Below are positions 24,786 to 37,189 of a stretch of DNA of 64,000 nucleotides, in pieces (within the stretch, counting starts at the first letter, position 1; every line of letters starts with the position of its first letter). This stretch comes from Progne subis subis (taxonomy: Eukaryota > Chordata > Aves > Passeriformes > Hirundinidae). The stretch covers positions 4,216,001 to 4,280,000 of the forward strand of contig JAKJHU010000082.1 in assembly GCA_022316685.1 (NCBI GenBank). The letters are read 5' to 3'. Both the position numbers and the translations under genes were made by a program. A model generated the notes under the pieces. It saw only the letters and a program-made list of their open reading frames with translations. It was not told the origin of the DNA and did no database searches.

Positions 24786-25129
24786 CTGGTGTAAATATGT
24801 GTTGGTTCTTCCATGCTGGTTTATCATCCCTGCCCTCTGCAGAAGACAATCTCCCCTGGGTGCTGTGAGGGAGCTGCTTTCTCCACCACCTGTTGGTGCA
24901 GAGAAGGTGCGGGGCTCACAGGAGGGTGGGACATGCTGCAGGGATGTGGCTCTGCTAAACCTCCAGGTGACAAATCAGTTCTTCTGTCTCACTGCTGCCC
25001 AGCACCGTGGGCTGGGTTTGCCTTGGCGCTCTGAGGTCAGATGGGCGCTTTGGGAACAGTCACCAGTGCAGGTAAACCAACCAAACTCATGTTGGGTGGA
25101 CTGAGACCAAACAGCCTCTTCCTCGATGG

Positions 25130-25358
25130 GAGGGAGAGGTTTAGGTTGGATATTAAAAAAAAATGTCTTCACTGGTGTGCAAGTGCTGAAACAGGCTGCA
25201 GTGGTGGAGTCACCATTCCTGGAGGGATCTGGAAGAGGAGTAGATGCAGCACTTGGAGACATGGGTGAGTGGTGGCCTTGGCAGTGCTGGGCTGTCAGTT
25301 GGACTCAATCATATCAGAGGGCTTTTCCAACCTTAATCATTCCAGGATTCTATGAGTA
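25130..25358 (+). mobile_element. CR1 LINE 3' end, sense, diverged
   Basis: The segment tttaggttggatattaaaa, the CR1-like gtggagtcaccattcctgga and the terminal tccaggattctatgag follow in order. It is more diverged than the 11.9 kb copy. Confidence 0.8.
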
Positions 25359-26280
25359 ACCCTGCTTTGCATGGCTGACAGCTCCTGAAAGTGGCCATTG
25401 CCAGATCACGAGGGACAGAGAGAGCAGAGCAGGGTTAACCTGCCCCTTAAAATGTGCAGGTTGGTGTGATGGAGAGCCACAGCCTCTCCTGGGGAGGCTG
25501 TGGGCTGCCTCCAGTGCTCATTCCCACAGTCTGGAGCCTGAGGAGATGGGAAAATCCCAGGGCTGTGTCCCTGCAGACCTCTCATGCACGTCGCCATCTC
25601 AGGGGGCCGCTGGATCCCAGAGGTGTGTACACACAGCACGGACAAATGGGATTTACAGGCACCAGCTTCCTGGCCTTACTTTCCAGGAGCAGGAGTGTCA
25701 AGAGTGCACAGAAGACTAAGAAAAACCTCTCTAAAAGGGGAAAAAACATTTGCAAATGTGCCTGCTCTCCAGGCACTCCTGGGAGAACTTAAGGTGTAGG
25801 TTTGGAAAAAAAACTTTACACCTTCATCTCCTCCTTCAGTAACAGTTCAACCTGCTGAAAATACATTATTTGACTCAAAACCAGCCTGGGAACTTAAACA
25901 TTACCCTTATCCCTGTAGCTCCAGCCTCTCCCAGCCAGCTCTAATGCCCAGAGGCAGGAAAGCCTCCAAGGCAGCAGCATGACGCTGAGGAGACCCAGGG
26001 AGATGGTCCATTTTCTGCTGAAATATTTGTAATTAAGAGCTCTGGCTCCCTGATGATGTGTGGCCTATAAAGTACTAAAAATAAAGCCATTAAATAAGGG
26101 AGGCACTGTTGCAACTCCTGAAAAACTAAACAAACCAGAAAAAAAAAAGGTGCTTTAGGAGGAAGCAGAGTTTGGACTGCCTTTCCAGGCCTGAGATGCT
26201 GCTTGTGCAGGTACAGATGTGGATCTGTGAATGCAGCCGAAGCCGTGGAGTGCAGTTATCTGCACAAACTCAAGCTCTAA

Positions 26281-26745
26281 ATGTTGGGATATGGGGATAT
26301 TGAGATATTGGGATGTTGGGATATGGGGATGTTGGGATGCTGGGATATTGAGATATTGTGTTGTTGGGATATTGGGATATGGGGATATGGGGATATGGGA
26401 TATGGGGATATGGGGATATGGGGATATGGGGATATTTGGATATTGGGATATTGGGATGCTGGGATGTTGGGTTGCTGGCATATTGGGATATTGGGATGTT
26501 GAGATATTGGGGTGTTGGGGTGTTGGGGTGTTGGGATGCTGGGATATTGGGATATTGGGTTATTGAGATATTGGGATATTGGGATATTAGGATATTGGGG
26601 TGTTGGGATGTTGGGATTGCTGGGATATTGGGATATTGGGATATTGGGATATTAGGATATTGGGATATTGGGATATTAGGATATTGGGATGTTGGGATGT
26701 TGGGTTGCTGGGATATTGGGATGTTGGGATGTTGGGATGCTGGCA
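26281..26745. repeat. 8-bp satellite, GGGATATT family, about 465 bp
   Basis: Tandem octamers such as ttgggata, ttgggatg and tggggata fill the block with only single-base variants and occasional 6- or 9-base steps. An 8-base period rotates through the three frames. This gives long open frames on both strands (WDIGILGY-like on plus, NIPISQYP-like on minus) that are artefacts of composition. Confidence 0.95.
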
Positions 26746-26764
26746 GAGGTGTTGCAGTGGTAGC

Positions 26765-26930
26765 AGCCATGATCCCAGGTGCTCCAAGCCTCATCCAACC
26801 TGGCCTTGAACACTTCCAGAGGTGAGGCAGTCACAACTTCTTTGGGCAACCTGTGCCAGAGCCTCACCACCCTCCTAATACCAAATCTAAACCCACCCTC
26901 TAAGTGATCCTTTTCCATCCTGTAATCCAT
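26765..26930 (-). mobile_element. CR1 LINE fragment, antisense
   Basis: Reading plus, the segments aagcctcatccaacctggcc, ttgaacacttccagaggtga, gggcaacctgtgccagagcc and accctcctaataccaaatct are the reverse complement of the CR1 3' region. Its 3' end abuts the 8-bp satellite at 26281-26745. Confidence 0.88.
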
Positions 26931-29900
26931 GAAATATCTTCTGAAGACTGTTACAAAGAAGATAAGCAAAGATGCTATGCAGTATTTCCTCATGAAGGCA
27001 ACGCAATTAGACCCAAACCCTTGGTGTCAGCTGGATCCTAAAGTTCTTTCACTTGCAGTAATATAAAATCCTTACCCTCATTTAAGATGCTACTTCCAGG
27101 CAGAGGGAGACCCTCCTAGTTTAGGAGACAAAAAAATATTCCAGCCTAGAATTAAATCCTGCTGCACACTGATTTTTGGTTTCCAATTTACTTCTGGGAG
27201 TATCAACCAGGAGTGCAGAATCTCCTTGTTTCTCTCATGAGTGGAATTATGATTTACTGTGGCCAGAGGTCTACTGAGCCAAATGTTCTGAGCAAAGGCC
27301 CTGGAAACGTGGGGCTTTGGATACAACGTTGTTATTGCCAGAAGGTGTGTTTAGCCCACAGCCAAGACTGAGGCATGGGCGTTGTAGAGAAATCCAGTCA
27401 TCTTCCAGCCCCACAGGACTCTGCTCCTCCTAGGGCACTGCTTTCACCACTGCACCCATGTGCCAGCAGGGCACTGGCTGCTCCCTGGGCACTGCTGGTG
27501 GCTGCCTTCCTTGTGCCAGGTTGGAAGCGGATGGATCTACACCTCAGGTGCCTTGCTTTGCTGGTGTCCGGCTGAATGTGTCAAATCAGGCTACAAAAAG
27601 CTCTGTAGTGCTGCAAAAATCCCAGAGTGCTTGGCCTGGCCCTGTCTCAGGGGAGATGTTCTTTTTTTCAAACACATGGTCCTTCACAGTGCTTAGATAA
27701 TGAGTGTAGGATTAAAGAAGTTCCTCCATGTCTGGATACTCCAGTGCTTTTGACAGCAGGAGAACAGTATTTCAAGACTGAGAGACAGGAAATGATTAGA
27801 AGAAAGTCCCCTTTTGGGCACAGCTGGTGCTTGTAGCCAGGTGTGGTTATTGATGTCCGTGCTTGAAATACTCCACAGCATCAAGGCTGGCCTCCTTCTT
27901 CTCTTGCTTGCTGGAGGCAAGAGATTTCTTCCTTTCCCCTCAAAACTAAAGGCTTTTGGGTCAAACACACTGCTCTCTACCCACCCAGCCCTCACTGCTC
28001 TGTGTTTGGTCACCCAGATCAGGGCTGGAAAATGCTGCATGTGACTAAAATTGGCATTATAGTGCTGCAGTACTGCTGGATCTGCCCAGGTCTTCTGTAA
28101 AGGGGGTGAAGCTTGGATATGCTGATGGGGCTGGATGCACTGGTGGGGGTTGGATACTTCCACATCCTTCTGGCCTGGGCTTACCCAACTACTGCATCCT
28201 CACTATTATTATTGGTTAATTCAAGAATATTTTTGCTTATTATCTCATTCCTCTTAACATTTCCATCATATCCCAATGGGTTAAAAGTGCAACAGACCCA
28301 AGAGTTACACCAAGAGTCTTTTCCAGGTGCTGTTACATGGCAAATTGGGAGAAGTTATCCATTATTGAAATATTCTGAGCTGAAAAGGGGAAAGAATGTG
28401 TTTCTTAAGTGAACTAAGGTAAAATAATCTGCAAAAACAACGTCTCCCAAAGGCTGAGAGCTCAGGTGTGGCACAGAATGCCTCAGCAGGCAGTTTGTGG
28501 AGCAAGGTGAGTGAGGATACAGCAAAAGACAATCTTTTAAGAAGGAATCAGGTGCCTGAAGATGCTGCAGGCTCCCAGGCTTCCTGGATGGGGGCAAATA
28601 CCCACATTTCTCCTCCTGTCTGTGTTTCCCTGCACACAAAGGATGCATCCTCCTAACCATGGGCACACAGTTGTACCAGGAGGGGGAAGGAGATGTGCCA
28701 GAAGTGTAGGATTCCTGTGCTGGGGAGCCTGCCTCCACCCACGAGCTCTGATGCTGGTGTCCCGAGCCCAACGTGGGGTTAAACACCCGTGAGGATTTTC
28801 CAGGACGTGGGCACTGGAAGGTGGCAGTGCCAGGTGGTCAGATGGCAGCATCTCCATGACTTTGGGAGGAGATGGGTTTCCACCTCTGCCTGCTTCCCTG
28901 ATGGTTTATATTTTGGAGCTGTATCTCCCCCACTAGAGAAAAGCTCTTTCAAAAGCTCTGTGCAAAAGCTGCAGGGCGAGGGTGGGGTTTGACACTCCAG
29001 GCAAGGCTGGTGGAGTTTTTTTTCCCCGTGGAAGCCGGGCTAAAGACAAACCCAATGCAGCCTGACAGCTCTGCCACAAGGAGCAGCACGCAGTGGGAAT
29101 GCCAGACATCTCCTCAGGGCCCGATCCATGCAACAGTCCCACGGGATCCCAGCTCAGTGACCACTGCTCTCCTGAAGGCTGGCACGGACCGTGTTTGCTG
29201 AAGGAAGAGCCAAGGCCAATCCTGGGCTCCCGATTTTGGCACTAAGAAAGTCCAGGTGACATCTTCTGTGGTGACAGCGATGCCTGGTGATGATGCCACT
29301 GCTGGTGGAGATGCTTGGTGCTGATGCCATTCTGGCAGCTTTGGAGCTGTAAAATACCTGTGGTGCCCACAGAGCTCTGCCTTCCCACGCCTCTGCTGCT
29401 TTTCTCAGGCTGTTTTCACCTCCAATATTTTTCACCATACCACGCCCCAGGCTTCAAATCATGATCACCGTGCTGATCCTGCCCACTGATCTCTCTTCCA
29501 CCACAAAGCTCTGAGTTAATTCTGAGCTCAGCTCCATGGGCATTGCTTTCAGGCTGCCTGCAGGAGTGCTGCCTCGGGCAGGTTTTAACAGGGCTGCAAA
29601 CGAGCAGCAATTTTACAGAAAAATGGAATAATCAGGCCAGATCCTGTCAAATCACCTCACCTGATGGATGTAGCCGACGAATCTCATTGGAGGCATATCT
29701 GCTTCATCCAACAGCTGCTGCCAGCACATCTGTGGAGCTGGGAGAAGTTTAGCATGGGTTACCCCACCTGAGAGATGTGCACTTCTTGCAGGCCTCATTG
29801 TAGGGAAAGTTGAGAGCCAGGTGTACAAAATCCAGGCCAGGGGCTGCATCCCAAGGTTTGTCTGGGAAGTCTTTGCAGAGGAGAAGCAAGAAGGGAGAAA

Positions 29901-30468
29901 GAAGATTCAGGGATCTGTGCTCTGCAGGTTTTTTTGAGCTGCCTACAACTGGCTGGAGGTGAAAAAGAGGCACCTTAGCAATTCTTTTTGGGGCTATGTC
30001 AGCCCCAAACCACAGACAGAGCTAAGAGCAGTCATGGAAAGCAGCTCTGGCATGGTACTCTTGGTCCCTCTCTAGACACAAGGGACATTTCCAAAAGACC
30101 CATGTCTGCCTCCTTTCCCTGGCAGTGATTTCAAAAGAAAACCACCCTTCATACCGGGGAGGAGAAGTCCAAAACCTCCAGGTAAGGACCTAAATTCCAA
30201 ATTGTGTTGAGATAACTGAAATTGTAGGCTGGCTTTTCTCAGGCACCAAGAACACACCGTTCTGGTTGGCTTAGGGCATGAAACATCCTCTGAGGGGGGA
30301 AAGGAAGGTGGGCTCTGTGTAGTGCACAAATCTGGTGGCCCTTGTAGGTTCAGGTGTTGGCTTGGAGCATTTTTATATCTCTCAGTAGCTGCTATGGACA
30401 CAGCATTGGATGTGGAGATGGTGTTGCTGCTCCTTCCTTCCACAACCTCTGCCCTGGTGCCACCAGGG
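26931..30468. other. Intergenic DNA, middle part
   Basis: I see no gene, RNA or clear element. A stretch at about 28190-28290 is AT-rich with ggttaattc and similar motifs but is otherwise unremarkable. Confidence 0.65.
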
Positions 30469-31380
30469 AGGGATGGATGGATGGATGGATGGATGGATGG
30501 ATGGATGGATGGATGGATGAATGATGGATGGTGGATGGATGGTGGATGGATGGTGGATGGATGAATGATGGATGGTGGATGGATGGTGGATGGATGGATG
30601 GATGGTGGATGGATGGTGGATGGATGGATAGATGGATGGGATGGATGGATGGATGGATGGTGGATGGATGGATGGATGGATGGATGGTGGATAGATGGTG
30701 GATGGATGGATGGATGGATGGATGGATGGATGGATGGATGGATGGTGGATGGATGGTGGATGGATGGATGGATGGTGGATGGATGGTGGATGGATGGTGG
30801 ATGGATGGATGGATGGTGGATGGATGGATAGATGGATGGATGGATGGATGGTGGATGGATGGATGGATGGATGGTGGATAGATGGTGGATGGATGGATGG
30901 ATGCATGGATGGATGGATGGATGGATGGATGGATGGATGGTGGATGGATGGTGGATGGATGGATGGATGGTGGATGGATGGTGCATGGATGGTGGATGGA
31001 TGGATGGATGGTGGATGGATGGATGGATGGATGGATGGATGGATGGTGGATGGATGGATGGATGGTGGATGGCTGGATGGATGGATGGTGGATGGATGGA
31101 TGGATGGATGGATGGATGGTGGATGGATGGTGGATGGATGGATGGATGGTGGATGGATGGATAGATGGATGGATGGATGGATGGATGGATGGATGGATGG
31201 TGGATGGATGGATGGATGGTGGATGGATGGTGGATGGATGGATGGATGGATGGTGGATGGATGGTGGATGGATGGATGGTGGATGGATGGATGGATGGTG
31301 GATGGATGGATGGATGGTGGATGGTGGATGGATGGATGGATGGTGGATGGATGGATGGATGGATGGAAGGAGGGAGGGAG
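30469..31380. repeat. GGAT tetranucleotide array with GGT interruptions, about 0.9 kb
   Basis: The block consists of (GGAT)n broken at irregular intervals by a seven-base ggtggat step. Rare point variants (gcatgg, ggctgg, gatagatgg) are scattered through it. No stop codon forms in any repeat phase, so frames of 230-470 codons run through on both strands. These have only the low-complexity content MDGW or IHPS and are not genes. Confidence 0.97.
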
Positions 31381-34300
31381 AAGGCCACACTGACTGGCTG
31401 AATACTTTTCCGAAGAAGAGATCTGTTTTGCAGGAGTTGTGCACAACAGTGGTAGTTCCCCAAACGAGCTGGGTACAAAGCATGGCATCACCAAAATGTT
31501 ACCACACCATGCAGAGCTTCACCCACAACTGGGGTACGAAGGGCTGGTGGTCTGAAGAGGTGGGAACAATGCAGGAGATTAATGCTGGTGGGAATAGTTC
31601 TCTCCCCAGGCTCTGGATGGAGGCTGGTAGCACCGGGTGCAGGTGGGTTGAAGCCTGAAGGGAGGAGGAAGCTGTTCCCTGGTGCTGTTCGCTTTAGAGA
31701 AGCAGCCAGGCTGTGTCTGGCAGAGTGACAAAGCTCCTTGTTTCATGACTCATTTCAGGAGAACAGCTTTGGTAAGCAATAATTTTGCACTTCTGTGATT
31801 TCAGAGGGTGTGAACTTAAAAAAAAAGAAACCCAAAACCACTGAAAACCCCCACGAGCTGAGCCCTGCAGAGAACAGAGGCCCCACGGCTGAGGGCTCAG
31901 CTGTGTGCTCTGAGCCAGGAGCGGGGCACTCTGCCTCGGGGCCAGGCAGAAATGGGACTGCCTCAGCAAAACGCAGGCTGGCTGCTGTCGGAGCAGGTGG
32001 CTAGGAATGCACTGGAGGAATTGGGTGTAAGGACATCCTCCTCCCACTCACCTGCTCTGACTCATCCCGGTGAGCTCATCCAGGGGAGGCAGGAGGATGC
32101 TGCCAGCCCGGCGGCGTGGAAATGCCTCAGCTGCCCCGGGAGACGCTGAGCTACAGCTGTGATGCGCCAGTGGAAATGGGGAGCCCGAGTTTCACAGCGT
32201 TCAGCAGTGCACCTAGCTGGGGGGAGCCCCTGTGTGGGGTGTCCAGGTGGACAAGTAGAAAATCCCCCTCTTTCCAGCCTTCCCTTTCCTGTTCCTTCAG
32301 GCACGACAAATCAGCGAGGGCAGGGCAGCCAGCATGCCTGTGCAGCGCTGCTAATCTTGTTTTATCCCCCTGGAGTGCTCTGAGTGAAGCCCTAAGAGCC
32401 CCACAGTGGGAATCTCGGGTTTTAGCATCTCTGTAGCAGCCTGATGGGCACACACTGCATGTCCTCTCCTCCCACCTCTGCTGGGAGCATTCCCAGTATC
32501 ACCACCTTAGTTTTTGGTGCCAGGACAAGAGTCCAGAGGGATCACTGATACCAGAAGAATGAAAGACCACCATGGAAAGCCCTGGCACGCCAGTATGGTT
32601 TTCAAAGAAAGGTTGTTTTCTTTCCGTTTCCATCTTGAAAGCAAACAATTCTGAAGCTCAGGGGAGTACCATTCCCCACTCACTGGGTTTTTGCTCACCA
32701 CTGCTCCCTCCATTCACTGCTTTTCTTTCCCAGCTGTCTCTGAACGGCATAGGAGATGAACAGGAGCTTTGGAAAGGGTAGCTGAGGCTGCAGCCTGGGC
32801 TGCTGCTGCCCTCTCCTGGGTCCGAGGTGGCCAAGAAACCAAGAGATGATTTTTTTCGAAGAGATCCCTGCAAGCTTGGGTTCAAGTTACCCTTGGCAGA
32901 TTCTCTTCCATCCTTGCAGGGAACGGCGCCCCGAGGGTGCCAGGCCCAGGGGTGCTGCCCGGGCTGGCACAGGGCTGGCCTGGCTGTGCCATTTGGAAGC
33001 CTGTTATCAGGTCCCTTCAGGAATCCCAGCAAAATTTATGGCAGGACAGTGGATGATCAGCTTGGAGTGCAGGGGTACAGCTGAGCTGACCCAGTGTTGT
33101 GGGAGCTCAGGGCTTCTGGCCTCGTTTGCTGCCTGTCCTGTCCAGGATGGCTTTATTTATATTAAACTAAAAAGCCTTCTAAACAAGACGCTGTGGCTGA
33201 TTCCTTGTAGTGCAGACAAGTTCCCAGCTCTGCCCCTCACCTTGGCCCCGCCGCCAGCTGAAACAAAACCTCATTTTGCCCTGTCTTACCCACGCCTTGG
33301 CTGACCCCTGCCCAGGCCCCCTCCTAGCCACGGGGCTGTGCACCAGCCAGCTGAGCACCCAGCCCTCCAAAGCAGGAGGGATCTCCTGCTTCTGCAACCG
33401 AGTGGGGGCACCCTCCTTCCAAAATCTGAGCCTTTGCGGTCCTACTGCTTGCTTCTCTAAAAAGTGGTCAAGAAATCATAGGATGCTGGAATGATTTGGG
33501 GTGCAAGAGACCTTAAAGACCATCTAGTTCCACCCTCCTGCCATGGGCAGGGACACCTTCCTCTGGGTAGGATTCCTGCCTCAGGATTGCAGGTTCCTCA
33601 GGTTCTCCAGACAGAAGAACCTGTGGAGGTGACCTGTGTTTGGGAACGGTCCATGGGCACCTACAGAACACAGGAATAACACGGTTCCTGCCATAGTCGA
33701 TGGTAAGAGGATGATGGAGCCTCCCCTGTAGCTCTGAGAGCCTTTAATTCAGCAATTGGCTCATAGTTTCAGAAGCTACTTAGAGGCTTATTCCGGTCTT
33801 AGTCCTTGTGAGAGGCTGGGAGCTCAGGGTTGGAGGGCTCGGGGGTGTTAGTGGAGGCCCGGCTCTCTTCTCAATGGAGCTCAGGAGAGGGTGGAGTCAG
33901 TGGTCTCCCTCTTCCTCCAGCGTGCCCGGGAGTGGGAGGCTCGGAGTCAGTGATGCAGACCCACATCTCCCAGGAAAGTCAGCACAAAGCAGAGAGAAGC
34001 CCTGGGAAACAAGCTGTGGCTGGAATCCTCCCTGCCACAGTGTCCAGCCCGCAGGTATGAACCACATTTGGGTACCAAAGAGCTCTGCAGATGCGTGGTG
34101 GCCAGGTGCAACAGATGGACATCCACGAGGTGGTGCCAGACCAGTGTGAAGGGAGCTGGGTGTCCTGAGCAGCCCCGGGTGGATGTTCCTCACTTTTCCA
34201 TACCCACCCGCCCAGATCTTCACTTGCTTGATTTTTTTGGTTGTTTTGTTTTGGTGTGGTTGTTTGTTTGTTTTTGTTTTTGTTTTTTTTTTAATCTGGA

Positions 34301-37185
34301 GCTGACTCATTGAAGTTGGCTCCACACATGGAGCCGCTCTTGTTGCTCCAGGTGTTTAGGAGCCAGATCAACCCACTTATTGAAAACATTGAGTGTTTGA
34401 AGAGCTGGGGAGGAGAGGAGCTGCTGTGATGCAAGCCACCCCTCTGGTGGAACCAGCTGCCAAGCACAGGGTCACATCACAAGGCCACCGTGATGGGCAG
34501 AGGGACGTGGGCTGCATCTCCCTGCCATGGTGGGCCATGCAGCACCTCTGGTCTCAAGGGCTTGTCAGTCCTGCCAGAAGAACAAGCTGCGTGGGCAGTA
34601 ATTCTTCCCCAAAATGCTCTTCCAGGCAGCAATGGAAAACTCCGACATGGGCTATTAAATATGAAGCCCCTGAGCCACAAATCCTGCCACAGTCGGAAGT
34701 GCCAGACTATTTATACACTCCCATGGAAGAGCCAGAGCAGACCCTTGGCTGTCTCCGTTGCTTTTTGAACATTTTCCAGTCCTGCTATACGCTTCCGAGA
34801 CAGGGAGAGCAGAAATGTACTCCATGAATTATGGATGTGTAAAGGGTTGTAATGATGCTCTCCCCTTTGCAGGCTCCTCTTTTCCAAATGATTTTTAACC
34901 TGTGCCTCTTGGACCATCTGGTAACTCCAAACTCTCGTTCCAGGGAGGGAGTAACTTGGGGCGCATTATAAAGACTGGGAAAAGAGGAAACTAGGAAAAA
35001 GCACATGTGTCCCCATTCAATACCAGCTGCCATTTTATTGCCTGCTTGCCCAGTGTCACAGATTGTTGTTCACCCCAAACTGCTGATGGGCTCTTTTCCA
35101 CAACCACCACGGAGAGGTGGAAGCTGCGAGCTGGAGGACAGGAGACAGGGCTGGACACCAGCACCTAGGTTTTTCCCAGTCCCCAAAACATTGCTTCATC
35201 ATTCACCATCCTCTCTGCTCACTCCTCTTCACCCACCCCAGAGGCTGGGAGGAGCGGGGGGAAGGCAGGAGGCAAATGGTGCTGGAATATGAGAGGAGGG
35301 GACCAAGGTGATCAGTCCAGTGGTAGCCTGAGCCATTCCTGGTCCTGGGGGCAGTGGTGGCAGTTGCAGCAGTGCTCCCCAGCTAGGCTCCCCATCCCAT
35401 GGCACGCTGGAGTGTGCACTAAGAGGGCACATCCCCATGCCTGGAAGCAGCGTCTGATGGGGCAGGAGATGAGAAGGAAGCACAGATGCTTCCCCACCTG
35501 CTTCCCCTCCTGCTTCCCTTCCATCTCCCCAGCTCCTGGGAGATGCTAGTACAGGCCCTGCTCTGCCTGGGAGCTCTTGCCCTCATCCCTGGGAGGCTGC
35601 AGGCAGGACACTGAACAGCTCTGGCCTGTCCTTCACCCTCGGTGTGGGGACAAGTGGCACCCAAGGCAGCTCCATCCCCTCTGCATGGAGCAGGAGGAGA
35701 GGGAGGGGTGATGCACAGCAGATTTGAATTCTTGGTGTCCTAAGTAAAAAAAGCCAGTGTGGTATCAAACCCTTTGGGGGCCTGAGCCCTTTTGTCCCAC
35801 AGTGACAAACTGGGATAGAAAAACCCCTCTTCCTAACCCCTCCCTTTGGTAAGAGCAGCGTGAGAGATGCCCTTGGGGCCCCAGCCCTGCCCACAGTGAG
35901 ATTTGCAGGGCCAGGCTCGGGGCTGTGGTGTGACAAGATGCTCGATGAAGGCTTTGAAAGGCTTTGCCTTATCTACTCACCCTCATGCTCGCCATCCATG
36001 ATGGGTCCCACCTCTCGGCACCCTCGGCCATCTGCCCGCCGGCCGCGCTACCGGTGGCCCCGTGTTCCCCTTGCTCCATCCTGAGCACCAGGACTCAGCC
36101 TGCTGAAATCCCCGGCGAGGTGGGATTACCAGGCACTGTCTGGAGCCCAGATCACCTGGGGTTTGCAGTCTTGGGCAGAGGACAGAGCTTTGTGGAAAAT
36201 AAAAATGGGACGGGGTTGGGAGTGCAAGATGTCTCCTGGGGCTGAACAGCTGATTTAGCTCCTTGAAGGCTTTGTTCCAGATGAATTGGCTTTGCTGGAT
36301 GTTTTAGAGCCTGCTTCGCCCTGCCTGGGCTGAGAGACAGCCACACTTCTCTATGCAGCTTAATGCTTCGGGCATGATGGAAGAGCAGCTTAAGGACCCA
36401 TTAGCAATGGGGCCGGCAGCCAGGAGTGGATCCAGGCGAGGTGGGGTGGGTGTGTGAAGAGCATCATGGTCCATAAGGATCTTCCATCTCTCCACTGCCA
36501 CAGCTAGGGGTGGGCTTTAGCTGGGCAGTGAAAATAACCTGGAAGAGAAGAGGTGTCAGAGTACCTCCAGCAGCATCACACCGGCCCCTGCAGGGGCTGG
36601 GCTGGGAGCCCATGGACACCCTGGCTCAGCTCAGCTCAAACTGAGGCCAAGGGGACTGGGCAGTTCTGGGCTGTTTGAGTTTCTCTCCAGCCTATCAGGA
36701 GAAACACAGACCCCTGAGCTGAATCAAGTCCTCACAGAACAGCCCTTGCCCTCCACCCACCTCCTTCATCTTTTTGCAAACCCTGGATTTTCCCAGCCTA
36801 GAAGTTGAGACAATGGGGGGACCAGTGCCAGTAGCTTGTGGAGGGCTCTTTCCTGAGAGGTCCCCACCAGCTTTATCCCTGCTTGCTGGCAGGTGCTTGG
36901 GTTTCCAGGGGAATGGAGGACTCACTGAGACACCCCGGGAAGAAACAATATTAAATCACACCGACTGGGCAGAAACCACCCCCATTCCAAATGGCTCCTC
37001 TCAGGGCATGGGGCTTTGTGAAAGTATCCACACCCAGGGGGGACTGGGGAGAGAGCAGCCTTGGTGACTTGGTCCCAGCTCCAGACACACCGTGCTGCAG
37101 GCCCCAGACTGCACCACTACAGCCCCCACATCCAGGGGCTCCCCCAGCCCAGGCAAAGCAGGAGCCCAGGCAGCCAGGGAGGAAC
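31381..37185. other. Intergenic DNA, right part, between BOK and ETV5
   Basis: No coding exon is recognisable on either strand. It holds a CR1 antisense end at 33472-33570 and T-rich low-complexity DNA near 34214-34293. It ends at the predicted ETV5 cleavage site. Confidence 0.65.
33472..33570 (-). mobile_element. CR1 LINE 3' end, antisense
   Basis: Reading plus, gaaatcataggatgctgg, gaccttaaagaccatctag and catgggcagggacaccttc are the reverse complement of the last 100 bases of CR1. Confidence 0.88.
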
Positions 37186-37189
37186 AGGA

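Larger units (their letters stand above)
17426..26280. other. Intergenic DNA, left part
   Basis: No exon or RNA gene is recognisable in either strand. It contains a 41-nt poly(T) at 20753-20793, a homeobox-motif-rich AT block at about 20830-21240 and CR1 pieces at 24.7 and 25.1-25.4 kb. The open frames are short and lack family resemblance. Confidence 0.7.

Noticed and set aside
26231..26825. Open frames rich in NIPISQYP or WDIGILGY
   Set aside because: They are translations of the 8-bp satellite and are open on both strands. The repeat period is not a multiple of three, so no protein repeat is conserved.
30072..31658. Open frames of 230-470 codons on both strands (IHPS-rich and MDGW-rich)
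   Set aside because: They are produced by the GGAT array, which has no stop codon in any phase. They have no start context, splice structure or family resemblance.
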